DNA of 64,000 nt from Algoriphagus oliviformis (GCF_017254915.1 NZ_JAFKCT010000001.1:1116001-1180000); one strand, 5' to 3'. Shown: positions 1 through 10,263, numbered from the stretch's first letter. Made by a program: numbers and translations. The notes: a model not told the origin generated them from the letters alone.

Positions 1-3000
1 ATCCTGGACGAAAACCTGAATGCAGTCACTGAGCCCAATGTGTCCGGTGAAATCTACTTCTCTGGAATTTGCCTCGCAGATGGCTATCTGAACAAGCCCG
101 AACTGACGGCGAAATCCTTTTTCCCACTCAGCCTGAAAGACGGGACGAGCAAGATGGTGTACAAGACGGGAGACCTGGGCTACTACACTGAGACGGGGGA
201 GATCTTTTTCCTCGGTCGGATAGACGACCAAGTCAAGATCAGCGGATTCCGCATCGAGACCGGAGAAATCGAAGCCGTAGCGACCGAATTGCCGGGGGTG
301 GAGCAGGCCGCGATCATCGTGGGGGAATACACGGATGGACAAAAGTACCTGTCGCTTTTCTATGTGAGCCCTGGTGCGGCGGTCAAGGAAGCGGAAATGC
401 TCGCATTTCTGAAGTCCAGATTCCCTGCCTACATGATCCCCGCAAAATGCTTCAGAAAGGACAGCTTTTCCAAGACGTCCAACGGCAAGATAGATCGAAA
501 AGCCCTCTCCGAAAATGTAGTTTCGGAAAACCCCTTCAAGGAGGCCTATGTGAAGCCACGAAACGAAACCGAAAAGAAACTCGCCAAAATCTGGGAGACG
601 ATCCTCAACCTGGACCAAGTCGGGAGGGAAGACCATTTCTTCGAATTGGGCGGTACCTCATTTTTGGCCCAGCGGATGGCCATTGAAATCAACGCTGCCT
701 TTGGAAAAGACTTCACCGTGACCAAAATCTACCAGTATCCCAAGCTAAGGGCCCAAGCGGCCTTCGTGGCCGAGGCCGAAAAAGGGCTGAAAGACCGTGT
801 GGCGAAGCGGAGAGGAAAGGATGCCGGCAACCGTGACGTGGCGATCATCTCCACTGCCAGCAGATTCCCGGGAGCGAGAAACAGTGAGGAGTTTTGGAAT
901 ATGGTCAAAAACGGGGAGGAGACGATCCGGTTTTTTGACATCGAGGAGCTCGATCCCAGTGAGCAGGTAAAGGCCCGTGAGGACAAAAACTATGTGGCAG
1001 CTCGGGGGATCATCGACGATGTCAAGGACTTTGACTACGATTTTTTTGGATTCAACCCCAAGCTTGCCTCGGTGATGGATCCCCAGCAGCGCCTTTTCTT
1101 GGAGGTCGCCTATGAGGCCTTGGATTCGGTAGGCTACATCGCCAATGCACCGGACTATGAGGTAGGCGTCTTCGCTGGCTGCAGCAACAATTATTACTTT
1201 AGCCGCAATCTGGTCTTTGACCAGGATCTGATGGAGTCTATGGGCAACATCCAGATCAATTCTGTCAACGAAAAAGACTATTTGGCCACCCGTGTCGCAT
1301 TTTTGTTTGACTTGAAAGGCCCTGCGGTCAGCGTCAATACCGCTTGCTCCACTGCGCTGGTCGCGGTGGCCAATGCCGTGAAAAGCATCAGAAGCGGGGA
1401 GTGTACTGCCGCAATCGCGGGAGCCAGCTCCGTGGCCTATCCAGTCAATAGCGGCCATCACTACGAAGAAGGCTCTATCATGACGCGAGACGGCCATTGC
1501 AAGCCATTCGATGCGGATGCGACGGGGACGATGTTCAGTGATGGGGCCGGTGTCGTGCTCCTGAAGGACTACGAGCAGGCCGTCAAGGACGGTGATCCCA
1601 TTTTGGCGGTGATCAAGGGGGTAGGCATCAACAATGACGGGGCAAACAAGAGCAGTTTTTCCGCACCAAGTGTAGAGGGGCAAGCCGGAGCCATCCGCAG
1701 TGCCTTGCTAGACGGAGAGGTGGATCCGTCGGAAATAGGCTATGTGGAGGCACATGGCACGGCGACGCCGATAGGAGACCCCATTGAGATCGAAGGTTTG
1801 AAATTGGCCTTTGGACCGGAGGTGGGAAAGCAATATTGCTCCCTGGGCTCCGTGAAGGGAAATGTGGGGCACCTGAACTCTGCTGCCGGCATCGCCGGAC
1901 TGATCAAGGCGGTGTATGCACTCAAGGAAAAAACGCTGCCGGTCTCCGTCGGCTACTCCAAGCCCAACCCCGCGATCAACTTCGAGTCTTCCCCGTTTTT
2001 TGTCCAGACTAGTACAGGCGAATGGAAGACCGAGAAAGCCAGAAAGGCAGGCGTCAGTTCCTTTGGGATTGGCGGGACCAACTGCCATGTCGTGTTGGAG
2101 GAATACATCGCTGACTCAGAGGCGGTGACGGAAACTTCCCCGCTGGAGCAGACGGTCTATTTTTCAGCCAACAGCGAAAAAAGCCTCGTGGAGTATGCCA
2201 AGCGACTCAGGCAGTTTGTGCTGGAGACTCCGGCAATCAACCTGGCCCAGTTTGGCTACAACCTAAATAAGAAAAACGCCAAGTATAAATTAGGGGCATC
2301 TGTCTCGTTTACCACCAAGCAGGAGCTGCTTGCAGGTCTGGAGACCATCTCGGCAGGTGGCCAAACCCCGGTGGCGCGCAAGCGAGACTTCCGTTTTCCC
2401 GTGTTCCTCTTTCCCGGACAGGGGGCGCAGTATGTGGGCATGGGTCGGGAGCTTTACGAAACGGAGCCGGTCTTTCGGGCTACACTGGACGAGTGTGGCG
2501 CGCTTTTCCAAAAATATACCGGCACCTCCATACAGGAGCTGCTGTATCCGGAAGAGACCAGCCAGGCGGAAGAAAGCCGGTTGGACAACACCCGCTATAC
2601 CCAGCCGGCGATTTTTGCCATTTCCTATTCCCTGGCCAAGCTTTGGGAAAGCAAAGGCATCAAGCCCTCCGCACTGGCTGGGCATAGCATTGGCGAGTTT
2701 GTCGCTGCCTGCATTTCTGGCGTGATGAGCTTGGAGGATGCGGTGAGGGTCGTGGCCAAACGCGGAGAGCTCATTAGCGAGCTAGATCCCGGCACGATGC
2801 TTTCGATCCGTTCTTCTGCTGAAAAGATCCAAGCGCTGCTTCCTGCCGGACTGGCGTTGGCCGCAGACAATGCGCCTAATCTATGCGTAGCATCCGGTCC
2901 TACAGCACTGATCGAAGCCTTCTCAGAGACCTTGGAGGCGCAGGGCATTCCATCCAAAGTACTTCGCACGAGTCATGCATTCCACTCAGAGATGATGGAG

Positions 3001-5463
3001 CCGGCATTGGAGCCGTTCCAACAGCTTCTGGAAAGTGTGAAACTGGGCAATCCGAAAATCCCGATCATGTCCACTGTGACGGGAGATTGGATGAAAGATG
3101 CCGAGGCGACTTCCACAGAGTACTGGACGCAGCACATGCGCCTTCCGGTGCGATACAATGTCGCCGTGAAAAACCTGCTTCAAGAGTTGCCCGAAGCGGC
3201 ATTTGTGGAGGTAGGGCCAGGCAATGGTCTTGGTACACTGCTGATGCAGCACTCCGATGCCAAGGATTTTGCGGTCGTAAACAGCCTTAGCAGGGTGACA
3301 GAGCTTTCAGAACCTCGACATTTCGAAGAGCAGCTTCATTCCTTGGTAGGCAAGGGCCTGATAATCGACTGGGATGAGGTCTATCCTGCCGAAGCCCAGG
3401 TGAAAATGCTGCTGCCAGCCTATGCATTTGATAAGAAAAGATGCTGGCTGGATGTGAAGATCTCCAGTCCCAGGAAAGAGGACGCTGAGAGATCCGAGGA
3501 AAGCGCTGCGATATCCCTGCCGCTGGCCGACGGTATTTCGCCCGCAGCCGCGATAGAGCAGGAGTTGGCAAAAAGCATCGTGACGATTTTGGAAGAAGCC
3601 TGCGGGGAAAAGGTGGCGGAGGATGCATTCGAACTGACCTACTTTGAGATCGGCTTGGACTCCCTTAGCTTGACGCAGGTCGCGTCTTCCCTCAAAAAGG
3701 AATTCAAAGTGGACGTTTCCTTCCGCCAGCTCTATCGGGAGTTGAACAGTCCACAAAAACTCCTCGAATACCTCCTCGCCAACTCCGACCATATCAAGGC
3801 TAAACAAGCCTTGGCTGCCAAGGCCGCCAGATCTGAAGCAGCTATGCCGAAAAAAGATGTCTCGACCGTCGCTGCCCCGGTAGACTATGGGATCGATGAT
3901 GAAGAACGCAGCGCGCTCGCCAAGCCCTTTGGGGCGATGGCCAGGATAGAAACCCAGTCTGTGGAGTTGTCGGAAAAGGCCCAGCGCTTTGTCGGAAAAT
4001 TGATCCGAAGCTACAATGCCAAAACCGCCCGCAGCAAGGAGCATGTCCAGGAAAATCGGAAGCACACGGCGGACCCAAGGGTCGTCAGCGGCTTCAAGCC
4101 GTTTACCAAAGAGCTGACCTACCCCATCGTGACTGATTTTTCCAAAGGGTCCCAGCTGACCGATTTGGACGGGAATACCTACTTGGACTGGCTGAGCGGT
4201 TTCGGGTGCAATATGTTTGGCTATCAGCCCGAGTTTATCAATCGCGCGATCCTGGAGCAGGTCAACAAAGGCATGGAGATCGGCCCCCAAACAGCGCTGG
4301 CAGGGATGGTGTCCGAAAAGATCTGCCGTCTCACTGGCAATGATCGCGTCGGGCTGTGCAATACCGGTTCGGAAGCGGTCTTGGGAGCGATGCGTATCGC
4401 CCGGGCCATTTCGCACAAAAACCTGATCGTGATGTTTGCCAACAGCTATCACGGAATCAATGACGAAGTCATCGTCCGCAGCACCAAATCCGGTGCAAGC
4501 CATCCGGCAGCTGCGGGGATTTTGAAAGAAAACGTGCAGCAGACGCTGGTTTTGGAATATGGGTCAGAGGAGAGCTTGCGCATCATTGCCGAGCGGGCAG
4601 ATGAAATCGCCGGCGTCTTGGTCGAGCCTGTACAGAGCAGAAGGCCTGATTTTGTGCCGCTGGAATTCTTGCGCTCGCTGAGGGAGGTTACCCTTGAGAA
4701 AGGGATTTGCCTGATCTTCGACGAAGTGATTACCGGCTTTCGAAGCCATATCGGAGGATTTCAAGCCCTGCACTCCATCAAGGCTGACCTCACTACCTAT
4801 GGCAAAGTCATCGGCGGAGGGTTTTCCGTGGGAGTGATTGCCGGCAAATCTGAATGGATGGACGCCCTTGATGGCGGTTTTTGGAGCTATGGAGACGATT
4901 CCATGCCCGAGGTCGGAGTGACCTATTTCGCGGGGACATTTGTGAGGCATCCCCTGATGCTCGCGGCGACCAATGCGGTCCTGGACTTTTTGATCGAGAA
5001 GGGGGATTCTTTCCAAAAGCGGCTTGACGGCCTGGCCATCAAGATGGTGAGAGGCTTGAATACGATATTTGAGCGCTACAAGGTCGGCTACTATGCCGTG
5101 AGCTTCAGTTCGCTGTGGAAGATTCAAGTCAAGGATGATTTTCCCTATTCCGAACTGCTGTTTACACTGCTTCGGGAAAGGGGGATTCACATTTGGGAAA
5201 ATTTCCCCTGCTACGTCACAGACGCCCACACAGAGAGCGACGTGGATTTCACCTTGAAACAGGTGGAAGAGGCTATCATTCTCTTGGTGGAAAATGAAAT
5301 AGCGGCGGGAGACCTTCAGGAGACGGAAGAGACCTTCATGAGTCTGGACAAGCCGCCTTTTGCAGGAGCGAAAATTTCCCTAGACAAGAATGGCCAGCCA
5401 ATCTGGGTGACTGCTGAGGAATACGAGAAGTCCAAGCCCTCGATCTTCCAGTCAGGGGAATAG
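1..5463 (+). CDS. Hybrid NRPS-PKS: A(partial)-PCP-KS-AT-ACP-aminotransferase, 5' end outside window
   Basis: The frame is open from base 1, so the gene starts upstream; 1820 residues are visible and numbered from base 1. The adenylation C-terminus shows YKTGD, GRIDDQVKISGFRIE and NGKIDRKAL. A carrier domain follows (LGGTS, Ser220). The ketosynthase has Cys449 in NTACSTA plus His585 and His624. The acyltransferase has GHSIGE (Ser896), and HAFH at 992-995 suggests malonyl-CoA. A second carrier has GLDSL (Ser1221). The C-terminal class III PLP aminotransferase resembles glutamate-1-semialdehyde aminotransferase and has NTGSEA, DEVITGF and Lys1602 in YGKVIGGGF. Such domains in MycA/ItuA-type enzymes convert a beta-keto thioester to a beta-amine. 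No ketoreductase, condensation, thioesterase or reductase domain is seen. The tail resembles the linker that usually precedes a condensation domain, but the protein stops there. The amino acid loaded cannot be read from this fragment. Confidence 0.93.
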   Translation: MLDENLNAVTEPNVSGEIYFSGICLADGYLNKPELTAKSFFPLSLKDGTSKMVYKTGDLGYYTETGEIFFLGRIDDQVKISGFRIETGEIEAVATELPGVEQAAIIVGEYTDGQKYLSLFYVSPGAAVKEAEMLAFLKSRFPAYMIPAKCFRKDSFSKTSNGKIDRKALSENVVSENPFKEAYVKPRNETEKKLAKIWETILNLDQVGREDHFFELGGTSFLAQRMAIEINAAFGKDFTVTKIYQYPKLRAQAAFVAEAEKGLKDRVAKRRGKDAGNRDVAIISTASRFPGARNSEEFWNMVKNGEETIRFFDIEELDPSEQVKAREDKNYVAARGIIDDVKDFDYDFFGFNPKLASVMDPQQRLFLEVAYEALDSVGYIANAPDYEVGVFAGCSNNYYFSRNLVFDQDLMESMGNIQINSVNEKDYLATRVAFLFDLKGPAVSVNTACSTALVAVANAVKSIRSGECTAAIAGASSVAYPVNSGHHYEEGSIMTRDGHCKPFDADATGTMFSDGAGVVLLKDYEQAVKDGDPILAVIKGVGINNDGANKSSFSAPSVEGQAGAIRSALLDGEVDPSEIGYVEAHGTATPIGDPIEIEGLKLAFGPEVGKQYCSLGSVKGNVGHLNSAAGIAGLIKAVYALKEKTLPVSVGYSKPNPAINFESSPFFVQTSTGEWKTEKARKAGVSSFGIGGTNCHVVLEEYIADSEAVTETSPLEQTVYFSANSEKSLVEYAKRLRQFVLETPAINLAQFGYNLNKKNAKYKLGASVSFTTKQELLAGLETISAGGQTPVARKRDFRFPVFLFPGQGAQYVGMGRELYETEPVFRATLDECGALFQKYTGTSIQELLYPEETSQAEESRLDNTRYTQPAIFAISYSLAKLWESKGIKPSALAGHSIGEFVAACISGVMSLEDAVRVVAKRGELISELDPGTMLSIRSSAEKIQALLPAGLALAADNAPNLCVASGPTALIEAFSETLEAQGIPSKVLRTSHAFHSEMMEPALEPFQQLLESVKLGNPKIPIMSTVTGDWMKDAEATSTEYWTQHMRLPVRYNVAVKNLLQELPEAAFVEVGPGNGLGTLLMQHSDAKDFAVVNSLSRVTELSEPRHFEEQLHSLVGKGLIIDWDEVYPAEAQVKMLLPAYAFDKKRCWLDVKISSPRKEDAERSEESAAISLPLADGISPAAAIEQELAKSIVTILEEACGEKVAEDAFELTYFEIGLDSLSLTQVASSLKKEFKVDVSFRQLYRELNSPQKLLEYLLANSDHIKAKQALAAKAARSEAAMPKKDVSTVAAPVDYGIDDEERSALAKPFGAMARIETQSVELSEKAQRFVGKLIRSYNAKTARSKEHVQENRKHTADPRVVSGFKPFTKELTYPIVTDFSKGSQLTDLDGNTYLDWLSGFGCNMFGYQPEFINRAILEQVNKGMEIGPQTALAGMVSEKICRLTGNDRVGLCNTGSEAVLGAMRIARAISHKNLIVMFANSYHGINDEVIVRSTKSGASHPAAAGILKENVQQTLVLEYGSEESLRIIAERADEIAGVLVEPVQSRRPDFVPLEFLRSLREVTLEKGICLIFDEVITGFRSHIGGFQALHSIKADLTTYGKVIGGGFSVGVIAGKSEWMDALDGGFWSYGDDSMPEVGVTYFAGTFVRHPLMLAATNAVLDFLIEKGDSFQKRLDGLAIKMVRGLNTIFERYKVGYYAVSFSSLWKIQVKDDFPYSELLFTLLRERGIHIWENFPCYVTDAHTESDVDFTLKQVEEAIILLVENEIAAGDLQETEETFMSLDKPPFAGAKISLDKNGQPIWVTAEEYEKSKPSIFQSGE

Positions 5464-5494
5464 ATGTCTGGCATCTAAACGGAAATAAGTGGAT

Positions 5495-5537
5495 AAAATG
5501 AAGCAAGGCTGCCGGTGAGGCAGCCTTGCTTCATTTT
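5495..5537. terminator. Perfect palindrome, bidirectional terminator between convergent genes
   Basis: Two perfectly complementary 19-base arms (5495-5513 and 5519-5537) surround a 5-base loop. The arms begin with AAAA and end with TTTT, so the hairpin can terminate transcription from both sides. It lies 31 bases after the NRPS-PKS stop and reaches into the stop codon of the convergent gene (5536-5538). Confidence 0.85.
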
Positions 5538-6477
5538 AGGCGTTGGTCAACGTCCTGCGGATCGTGTCCAAATTGACACGGATTTCCTCGATGCTTTCCC
5601 ATTCACGCCCTTCGGCTCCATGCTCGATGCCCACGTAGCCGTGGAAGTCATGCGCCAGGACGATCTTCATCATGCGCTCATAGTCCAGGGGATGCTCCTT
5701 GCCATGGTCGTCCCAGACGACTGGCTTGAGGCTGACGCCCTTTGCCTTGGGCATAAGCTCGTCTACGCCACGATAGGAGTCGTAGCTGCTGACCACGCCG
5801 TTTTCGGTATGGATGCGAAAGTTGCCAAAGTCAGGCAGCGTCCCCGCCCGGCGGTGCGCGGTCTCCTTGATCAGCTCGGCCAGCCACTTGCCGTTGGAGG
5901 AGTAGCCTCCGTGGTTTTCGATGATCACGTCGATGTCAAAGTCCTCGGCAAATTCGCAGATCCTTCGCAGCGTGGAGCTGCACACATCGATGGCTTCCTT
6001 GGCCAGCTTGGGATCGGTGCTGTAGGGGACGGCGGTATAGGCATTGACCCGAATGGCGTGGCAGCCGAGAAACTTCGCCGCTTCCACCCATTTTTTGTGG
6101 TTTTCGACGGTTTGCTGTCTATCCTCAGGCCTGGCGGCACCGAGCTGTCCTTCCCCATCGATCATGATCAGGACAGAAGTCACTCCTTCGCCATCGGCAC
6201 GGGTCTTCATCTCCTGGAGGTAGGCTTTGTCTTGGGCCTTGTCTTTGAAAAACTGGTTGACATACTCCACCGCGTCGATTTTGTGTTTTTTGGCTTCGAC
6301 GGCGAAGTCCAAATGGTCGAGTTTTTTTCCGAAAAGCATCTTGTTGAGTGACCATTCGGCCAGGGAGATCTTGAACAGTTCATCCTTTGGCCGGGCCAAG
6401 GAAAACTGGGGCAAGCCGAGGCCTATCGCCGCGGAGGCCAGGCTGGCTGTCTTGAGGAAATTTCTTCTGTTTGTCAT
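5536..6477 (-). CDS. Exported sugar phosphate isomerase/epimerase-like TIM-barrel protein (Tat signal)
   Basis: A 313-aa protein of the xylose-isomerase-like TIM barrel (AP endonuclease 2) superfamily, whose members isomerise or epimerise sugars and polyols with a divalent metal. The N-terminus NRRNFLKTAS is a twin-arginine signal followed by an Ala-rich hydrophobic stretch, so export in folded form is likely. Barrel strands with acidic/His candidates include IIENHGG and VGIEHGAEG. The divergent-free neighbour at 6572-8086 on the same strand is also Tat-exported and of the Gfo/Idh/MocA family, a pairing typical of periplasmic sugar oxidation and isomerisation. The substrate is not determined. 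The family call is solid; the exact reaction is inference. Confidence 0.85.
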   Translation of the reverse strand: MTNRRNFLKTASLASAAIGLGLPQFSLARPKDELFKISLAEWSLNKMLFGKKLDHLDFAVEAKKHKIDAVEYVNQFFKDKAQDKAYLQEMKTRADGEGVTSVLIMIDGEGQLGAARPEDRQQTVENHKKWVEAAKFLGCHAIRVNAYTAVPYSTDPKLAKEAIDVCSSTLRRICEFAEDFDIDVIIENHGGYSSNGKWLAELIKETAHRRAGTLPDFGNFRIHTENGVVSSYDSYRGVDELMPKAKGVSLKPVVWDDHGKEHPLDYERMMKIVLAHDFHGYVGIEHGAEGREWESIEEIRVNLDTIRRTLTNA

Positions 6478-6571
6478 GGGGAGGGAAAGAGGTTATGGGT
6501 TAAAAGTTACTGGTTGCTAGTTACCCGTTCAAAGGGCTTTGGTTTTCGGCTAGGTTTCTTCCGGCTAGAGA

Positions 6572-8086
6572 TCAAACCTCCCAACCCTTTCGATAAGTCC
6601 GGGTCAGGAGCTGGTTGGCGGATTCGTCGTTGGTGATCTTGAGCAGATTTGCGTCAAAGTCCACCTTTTTGCCGGAGCGGAGCGCGATTGCTCCCAGATT
6701 GATCGTGTCGGTGATGCACTGCGCGCGAATGAAGCTGCCGGGAGTCTGCTCGCCTGCCAGCATGGCCTCCACCCAGGAGTCGGTCATGCGCTCCACTTCC
6801 CGGGAGTTGATCCGCTCGGTATCCCGACCTGTCATTGCCGTGCTTTCGGGTAGCAAGACCGGGTTTTCCCCCCGGAAGCCACCGAGTATCTTTCCTTTGG
6901 CCCCAACGATCATGAGCCCTTCTTCCGGCGTGTCTTTCCCATCCATCTCGAGCTCCTCGGGGGCAAAAGGCTTCATGCCTCCGTCGTACCAAAAGAGGTC
7001 AAAAGCGGGAAGTTTCTCCTGAGCCGGAAACTTCCACTTGATGGTGCAGCTGGCGGGAAAGGCGACGTCGTTTTTCACCCATTGATAGACTTGGTTCACT
7101 TCCTCGCGGGTCGTGGTGCCAAAGGCTCTGGCAGAGGTCGGACTCTTGCTGATCCCAAGCGTCTCAAACAGCGGAAACAGGCTGTAGTGTCCCATGTCCG
7201 CGACCGATCCCCCGCCGAACTCGTACCAGCCCCGGAAGACGTTGTGCGTGTAGTTTTTGTGATAGGGCATGTCCGGCACCGGGCCGAGCCAGAGCTCCCA
7301 GTTGAAATCGTTGGGGACGGGCATAGGCGGTTCGGGTCTTTTGGTCCACTGCTGCCAGACCGGGCGGTAGGACCAGTTGTGGATTTCCTTCAGCTCGCCG
7401 ATGAGGCCCGCATCCATCCAAGCCTTGATCTGCCGGTATTCCGGTCGGTCCGACCAAGCCAGGAGATGCGTGATCGCCCCGCTGGATTGGGCTTTCTCGA
7501 TGACTTTTCTGCCTTCCAAAAGCCGGTTGGAAATGGGCTTGTGGGTCACCACGTGCATCTTTTTGTCCATGGCAGCAAGTGCGATGGACGCGTGGGTATG
7601 GTCCGGGGTCATGATCTTGACCGCATCGATTCCTTTTTCTTTTGCAAAAAGCTCCCGAAAGTCCTCGTAGCTGGCGCAGCCCCGGTATTTGCCAGAGGGC
7701 TTGTTTTTCGCGTAGTATTGCTCCACATACGCTTGGCCTATCTCCCGTCCGCCGGGGATGCCGGGCTTGCCTTCCCACCAGCTCGGGTCGCCGAGTGTCT
7801 CGCGGATGTCGTCGCGGATGCCGTTGGGAGACCAGTCGATGTAGTCGGTGGAGGACTTGTTGACATCACAGACGGCCACGACGCGCACCTTGGGGTTTTT
7901 GAGCATTTCCCCCATCTCGCGGAGTCCCTGCGTCCCGCAGCCGATGTTGGCGACAGCCAGCTGGTCGGAGGGAGGAACATGTCCCGTGCCGGCAATGACG
8001 TGGGAGGGGACGATGGAGATGGAGGCGGCGATCGTGGCTGCAGAGGAGATGAATTCCCTGCGGTTGAGTTTCTCTGAGCGGGGCAT
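6572..8086 (-). CDS. Tat-exported Gfo/Idh/MocA family oxidoreductase
   Basis: A 504-aa NAD(P)-dependent sugar oxidoreductase. The N-terminus contains NRREFISSAAT, a twin-arginine motif followed by a hydrophobic stretch. The Rossmann fold starts at VANIGCGTQG. THKPIS occupies the place of the usual EKP motif, as in the long, exported Gfo/Idh group common in Bacteroidota and Planctomycetota. The C-terminal half has the alpha/beta substrate domain with a GGSVADMGHY segment. It lies about 95 bases upstream of the TIM-barrel gene on the same strand, so the two may be cotranscribed and act on the same exported sugar. Substrate unknown. Confidence 0.88.
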   Translation of the reverse strand: MPRSEKLNRREFISSAATIAASISIVPSHVIAGTGHVPPSDQLAVANIGCGTQGLREMGEMLKNPKVRVVAVCDVNKSSTDYIDWSPNGIRDDIRETLGDPSWWEGKPGIPGGREIGQAYVEQYYAKNKPSGKYRGCASYEDFRELFAKEKGIDAVKIMTPDHTHASIALAAMDKKMHVVTHKPISNRLLEGRKVIEKAQSSGAITHLLAWSDRPEYRQIKAWMDAGLIGELKEIHNWSYRPVWQQWTKRPEPPMPVPNDFNWELWLGPVPDMPYHKNYTHNVFRGWYEFGGGSVADMGHYSLFPLFETLGISKSPTSARAFGTTTREEVNQVYQWVKNDVAFPASCTIKWKFPAQEKLPAFDLFWYDGGMKPFAPEELEMDGKDTPEEGLMIVGAKGKILGGFRGENPVLLPESTAMTGRDTERINSREVERMTDSWVEAMLAGEQTPGSFIRAQCITDTINLGAIALRSGKKVDFDANLLKITNDESANQLLTRTYRKGWEV

Positions 8087-8403
8087 ATCGGAAGTTTCTG
8101 TCCAAATAGGAAGTTAGGCAGGATGGGGGAGTAAAACAATCTTTGTTAATTTAAGGGATTTGGATACACGCTACTTTGCCAGAAACAACCTTAGACTAGT
8201 GTTCGGAGCGGGAAAAGATGTCGAAAACGCTACATCGGTCTTGGGTCATCGCCTGCCCGACGTGTCGGGGTCTTCCTGCCCAATTGGCAACGAAAATTCG
8301 TTTAATGCCAGAAAAGCGTATATACAGACTATGGAATCCCTTTCCGATTCGACAAGAAAAGCGGAATTGCTGATTTTTCCTTTTGAGCCAACCTGATCTG
8401 AAA
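8087..8403. other. Divergent intergenic region (317 bp)
   Basis: This region separates the divergent Gfo/Idh gene (minus) and sulfatase gene (plus), so it should carry both promoters. I see no open frame with coding character, no hairpin and no convincing TTG/TAnnTTTG promoter pair. Confidence 0.5.
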
Positions 8404-10035
8404 ATGAAATATTTTACCCTGTTGTTGTGTCTGGCAGCCACTTTTTCCTGCCAGAGACAAGAAAAACTTTCCGACCGAATCACCTACCCCGAGCGGCCCA
8501 ACATCGTCTGGATCGTCTGCGAGGACATGTCGCCCGAGCATCTGGAGAGCTACGGCGGGACAGGCGGTAAGACTCCCCATCTGAACGCCTTGGCAGCAGA
8601 GTCTCTTCAGTACAGCAATGCCTATTCCACCGCGGGAGTCTGTGCGCCCAGCCGCGCGGCCCTGATCACGGGGGCTTACCAGACCTCCATCGGCGCGATG
8701 CACATGCGAACCTTGGCGCCTTCGGCTGCTGCTGGAGATGCCTATCCGCCCGGATTCAAGGGCTACTCCACACTTTTGCCGGAGGGCATGCTGCCCTATC
8801 CGATCTACCTGCGTCAGGCGGGATACTACGTGACCAACAATTCCAAGGAAGACTACCAGTTTCGCAGCCCGGTAGGGATGTGGGACGAAAACAGTCCCCA
8901 AGCGCACTGGAGAAGCCGCAAAGATGCAACGCAGCCTTTTTTCTCCATCTTCAATTTCACGACGACACATGAGTCACAGGTTTGGGCGAGGGAGGGCAAA
9001 GACAGCCTGCGGGTGGATCCCAAGGATGTCAAAGTTCCGCCTCTTTACCCCGACGACTCGATCTCCCGTAGGACTTTGGCCCGCTTCATCACCAACGTGA
9101 TGCGCATGGACGAGCAGGTGGGCGAGGTCATCGCGCAGCTCAAGGAGGACGGACTGTACGACAATACCATCATCTTCTTTTACTCCGATCATGGCGACGG
9201 GATGCCTTACTTCAAGCGGGAGCTCTATGACCGGGGGCTGAAAGTGCCGCTTTTGGTGAAAGCTCCGTTTTTGGAGGGAGGCACGCGGACAGATGAACTG
9301 GTCAGCTTTGTGGATTTCGGGCCGACACTGCTTTCGCTGGCGGGGGTGCAGATTCCTGAGAACATGCAGGGGCAAGCCTTCCTCGGAAAGCAAAAAGCCG
9401 AGCCAAGAAAATACATCTATGCCGCGCGGGATCGCATGGACTCCGAACACGACCGCGTTCGCGCGGTCTCGGATGGGCGCTACAAATACATCCGCAACTA
9501 CATGCCCGAGAAACCCAACTATCAGAATATCCGCTATCGCCTCCAAAATCCTCTGATGGGACACCTGTTGGACTTGCACCAAAAGGGTGTTTTGGACGAA
9601 AACCAGGATCGCTGGTTTGCCCAATCCAAGCCGCAGGAAGAGCTCTACGATACCCAGAGCGACCCTTGGGAGTTTGTCAACCTGGCGGAGGATCCCATGC
9701 ACGCCGACAAACTCGCGGAGATGCGGATGGCTCATGAAGAATGGCTCTTGGCCTATGGTGACCTCGGCGCGCTGGATGAGATGGAGATGGTCAGGGCCTG
9801 GTGGAACGGGCAGGATTCACCGCCAGTGACGGAAACACCTGAAGTAGATTTTCAAGCCGGAAAAGTAAGTCTGAGCTCGGCGACTCCGTCAGCGATCCTT
9901 TCCTACCGAAAGTCGAGCAGTGCCGGTTGGAATCTGTATTCTAAGCACTTCGACGCTGCGGAAGGGGACTCGCTCTACGTCAATGCGCATCGGATCGGCT
10001 TTGAGCCGAGTGGGGTGGCGGTGGTTTTGAAGTAG
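8404..10035 (+). CDS. Sulfatase lipoprotein (Cys-type)
   Basis: A 543-aa arylsulfatase-family protein that hydrolyses sulfate esters after its Cys is converted to formylglycine. The motif CAPSR starts at Cys80. Metal-site segments include CEDMS near residue 40 and SDHGDGM in the middle. The start ATG at 8404 is preferred over an upstream in-frame TTG at 8383 because it begins a signal peptide ending in a lipobox-like TFSC; Cys16 would be lipidated, placing the enzyme on the envelope. Beyond the sulfatase fold there is a C-terminal extension of roughly 70 residues. It heads a same-strand series with the esterase, phosphoesterase and propeller genes. Maturation needs an FGE or anSME enzyme encoded elsewhere. 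Confidence 0.92.
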   Translation: MKYFTLLLCLAATFSCQRQEKLSDRITYPERPNIVWIVCEDMSPEHLESYGGTGGKTPHLNALAAESLQYSNAYSTAGVCAPSRAALITGAYQTSIGAMHMRTLAPSAAAGDAYPPGFKGYSTLLPEGMLPYPIYLRQAGYYVTNNSKEDYQFRSPVGMWDENSPQAHWRSRKDATQPFFSIFNFTTTHESQVWAREGKDSLRVDPKDVKVPPLYPDDSISRRTLARFITNVMRMDEQVGEVIAQLKEDGLYDNTIIFFYSDHGDGMPYFKRELYDRGLKVPLLVKAPFLEGGTRTDELVSFVDFGPTLLSLAGVQIPENMQGQAFLGKQKAEPRKYIYAARDRMDSEHDRVRAVSDGRYKYIRNYMPEKPNYQNIRYRLQNPLMGHLLDLHQKGVLDENQDRWFAQSKPQEELYDTQSDPWEFVNLAEDPMHADKLAEMRMAHEEWLLAYGDLGALDEMEMVRAWWNGQDSPPVTETPEVDFQAGKVSLSSATPSAILSYRKSSSAGWNLYSKHFDAAEGDSLYVNAHRIGFEPSGVAVVLK

Positions 10036-10263
10036 GGATTTACCACAGAGGCCACTGAGAAAAGGGAGAAAATATAGCGCGTCAGCGCATTCGCGAGCAG
10101 TTCACTTTCTCGTGAGAGCCGCGAAGACGCAAAGGACTATACCTGTCGTTGTCCCGCTTCTTCAGAAGCTGGGCTCCAGTATCGGTGGACTGTCGTCCGT
10201 CGACTGTGGACAAAACTAGTCCTTTTCCAGCATTCAAAAGTTTTACATACAACACCTTAATCC

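Noticed and set aside
3307-4503. 398-aa and other long antisense frames inside the NRPS-PKS gene
   Set aside because: The sense frame has complete KS, AT, ACP and AMT motifs through these coordinates.
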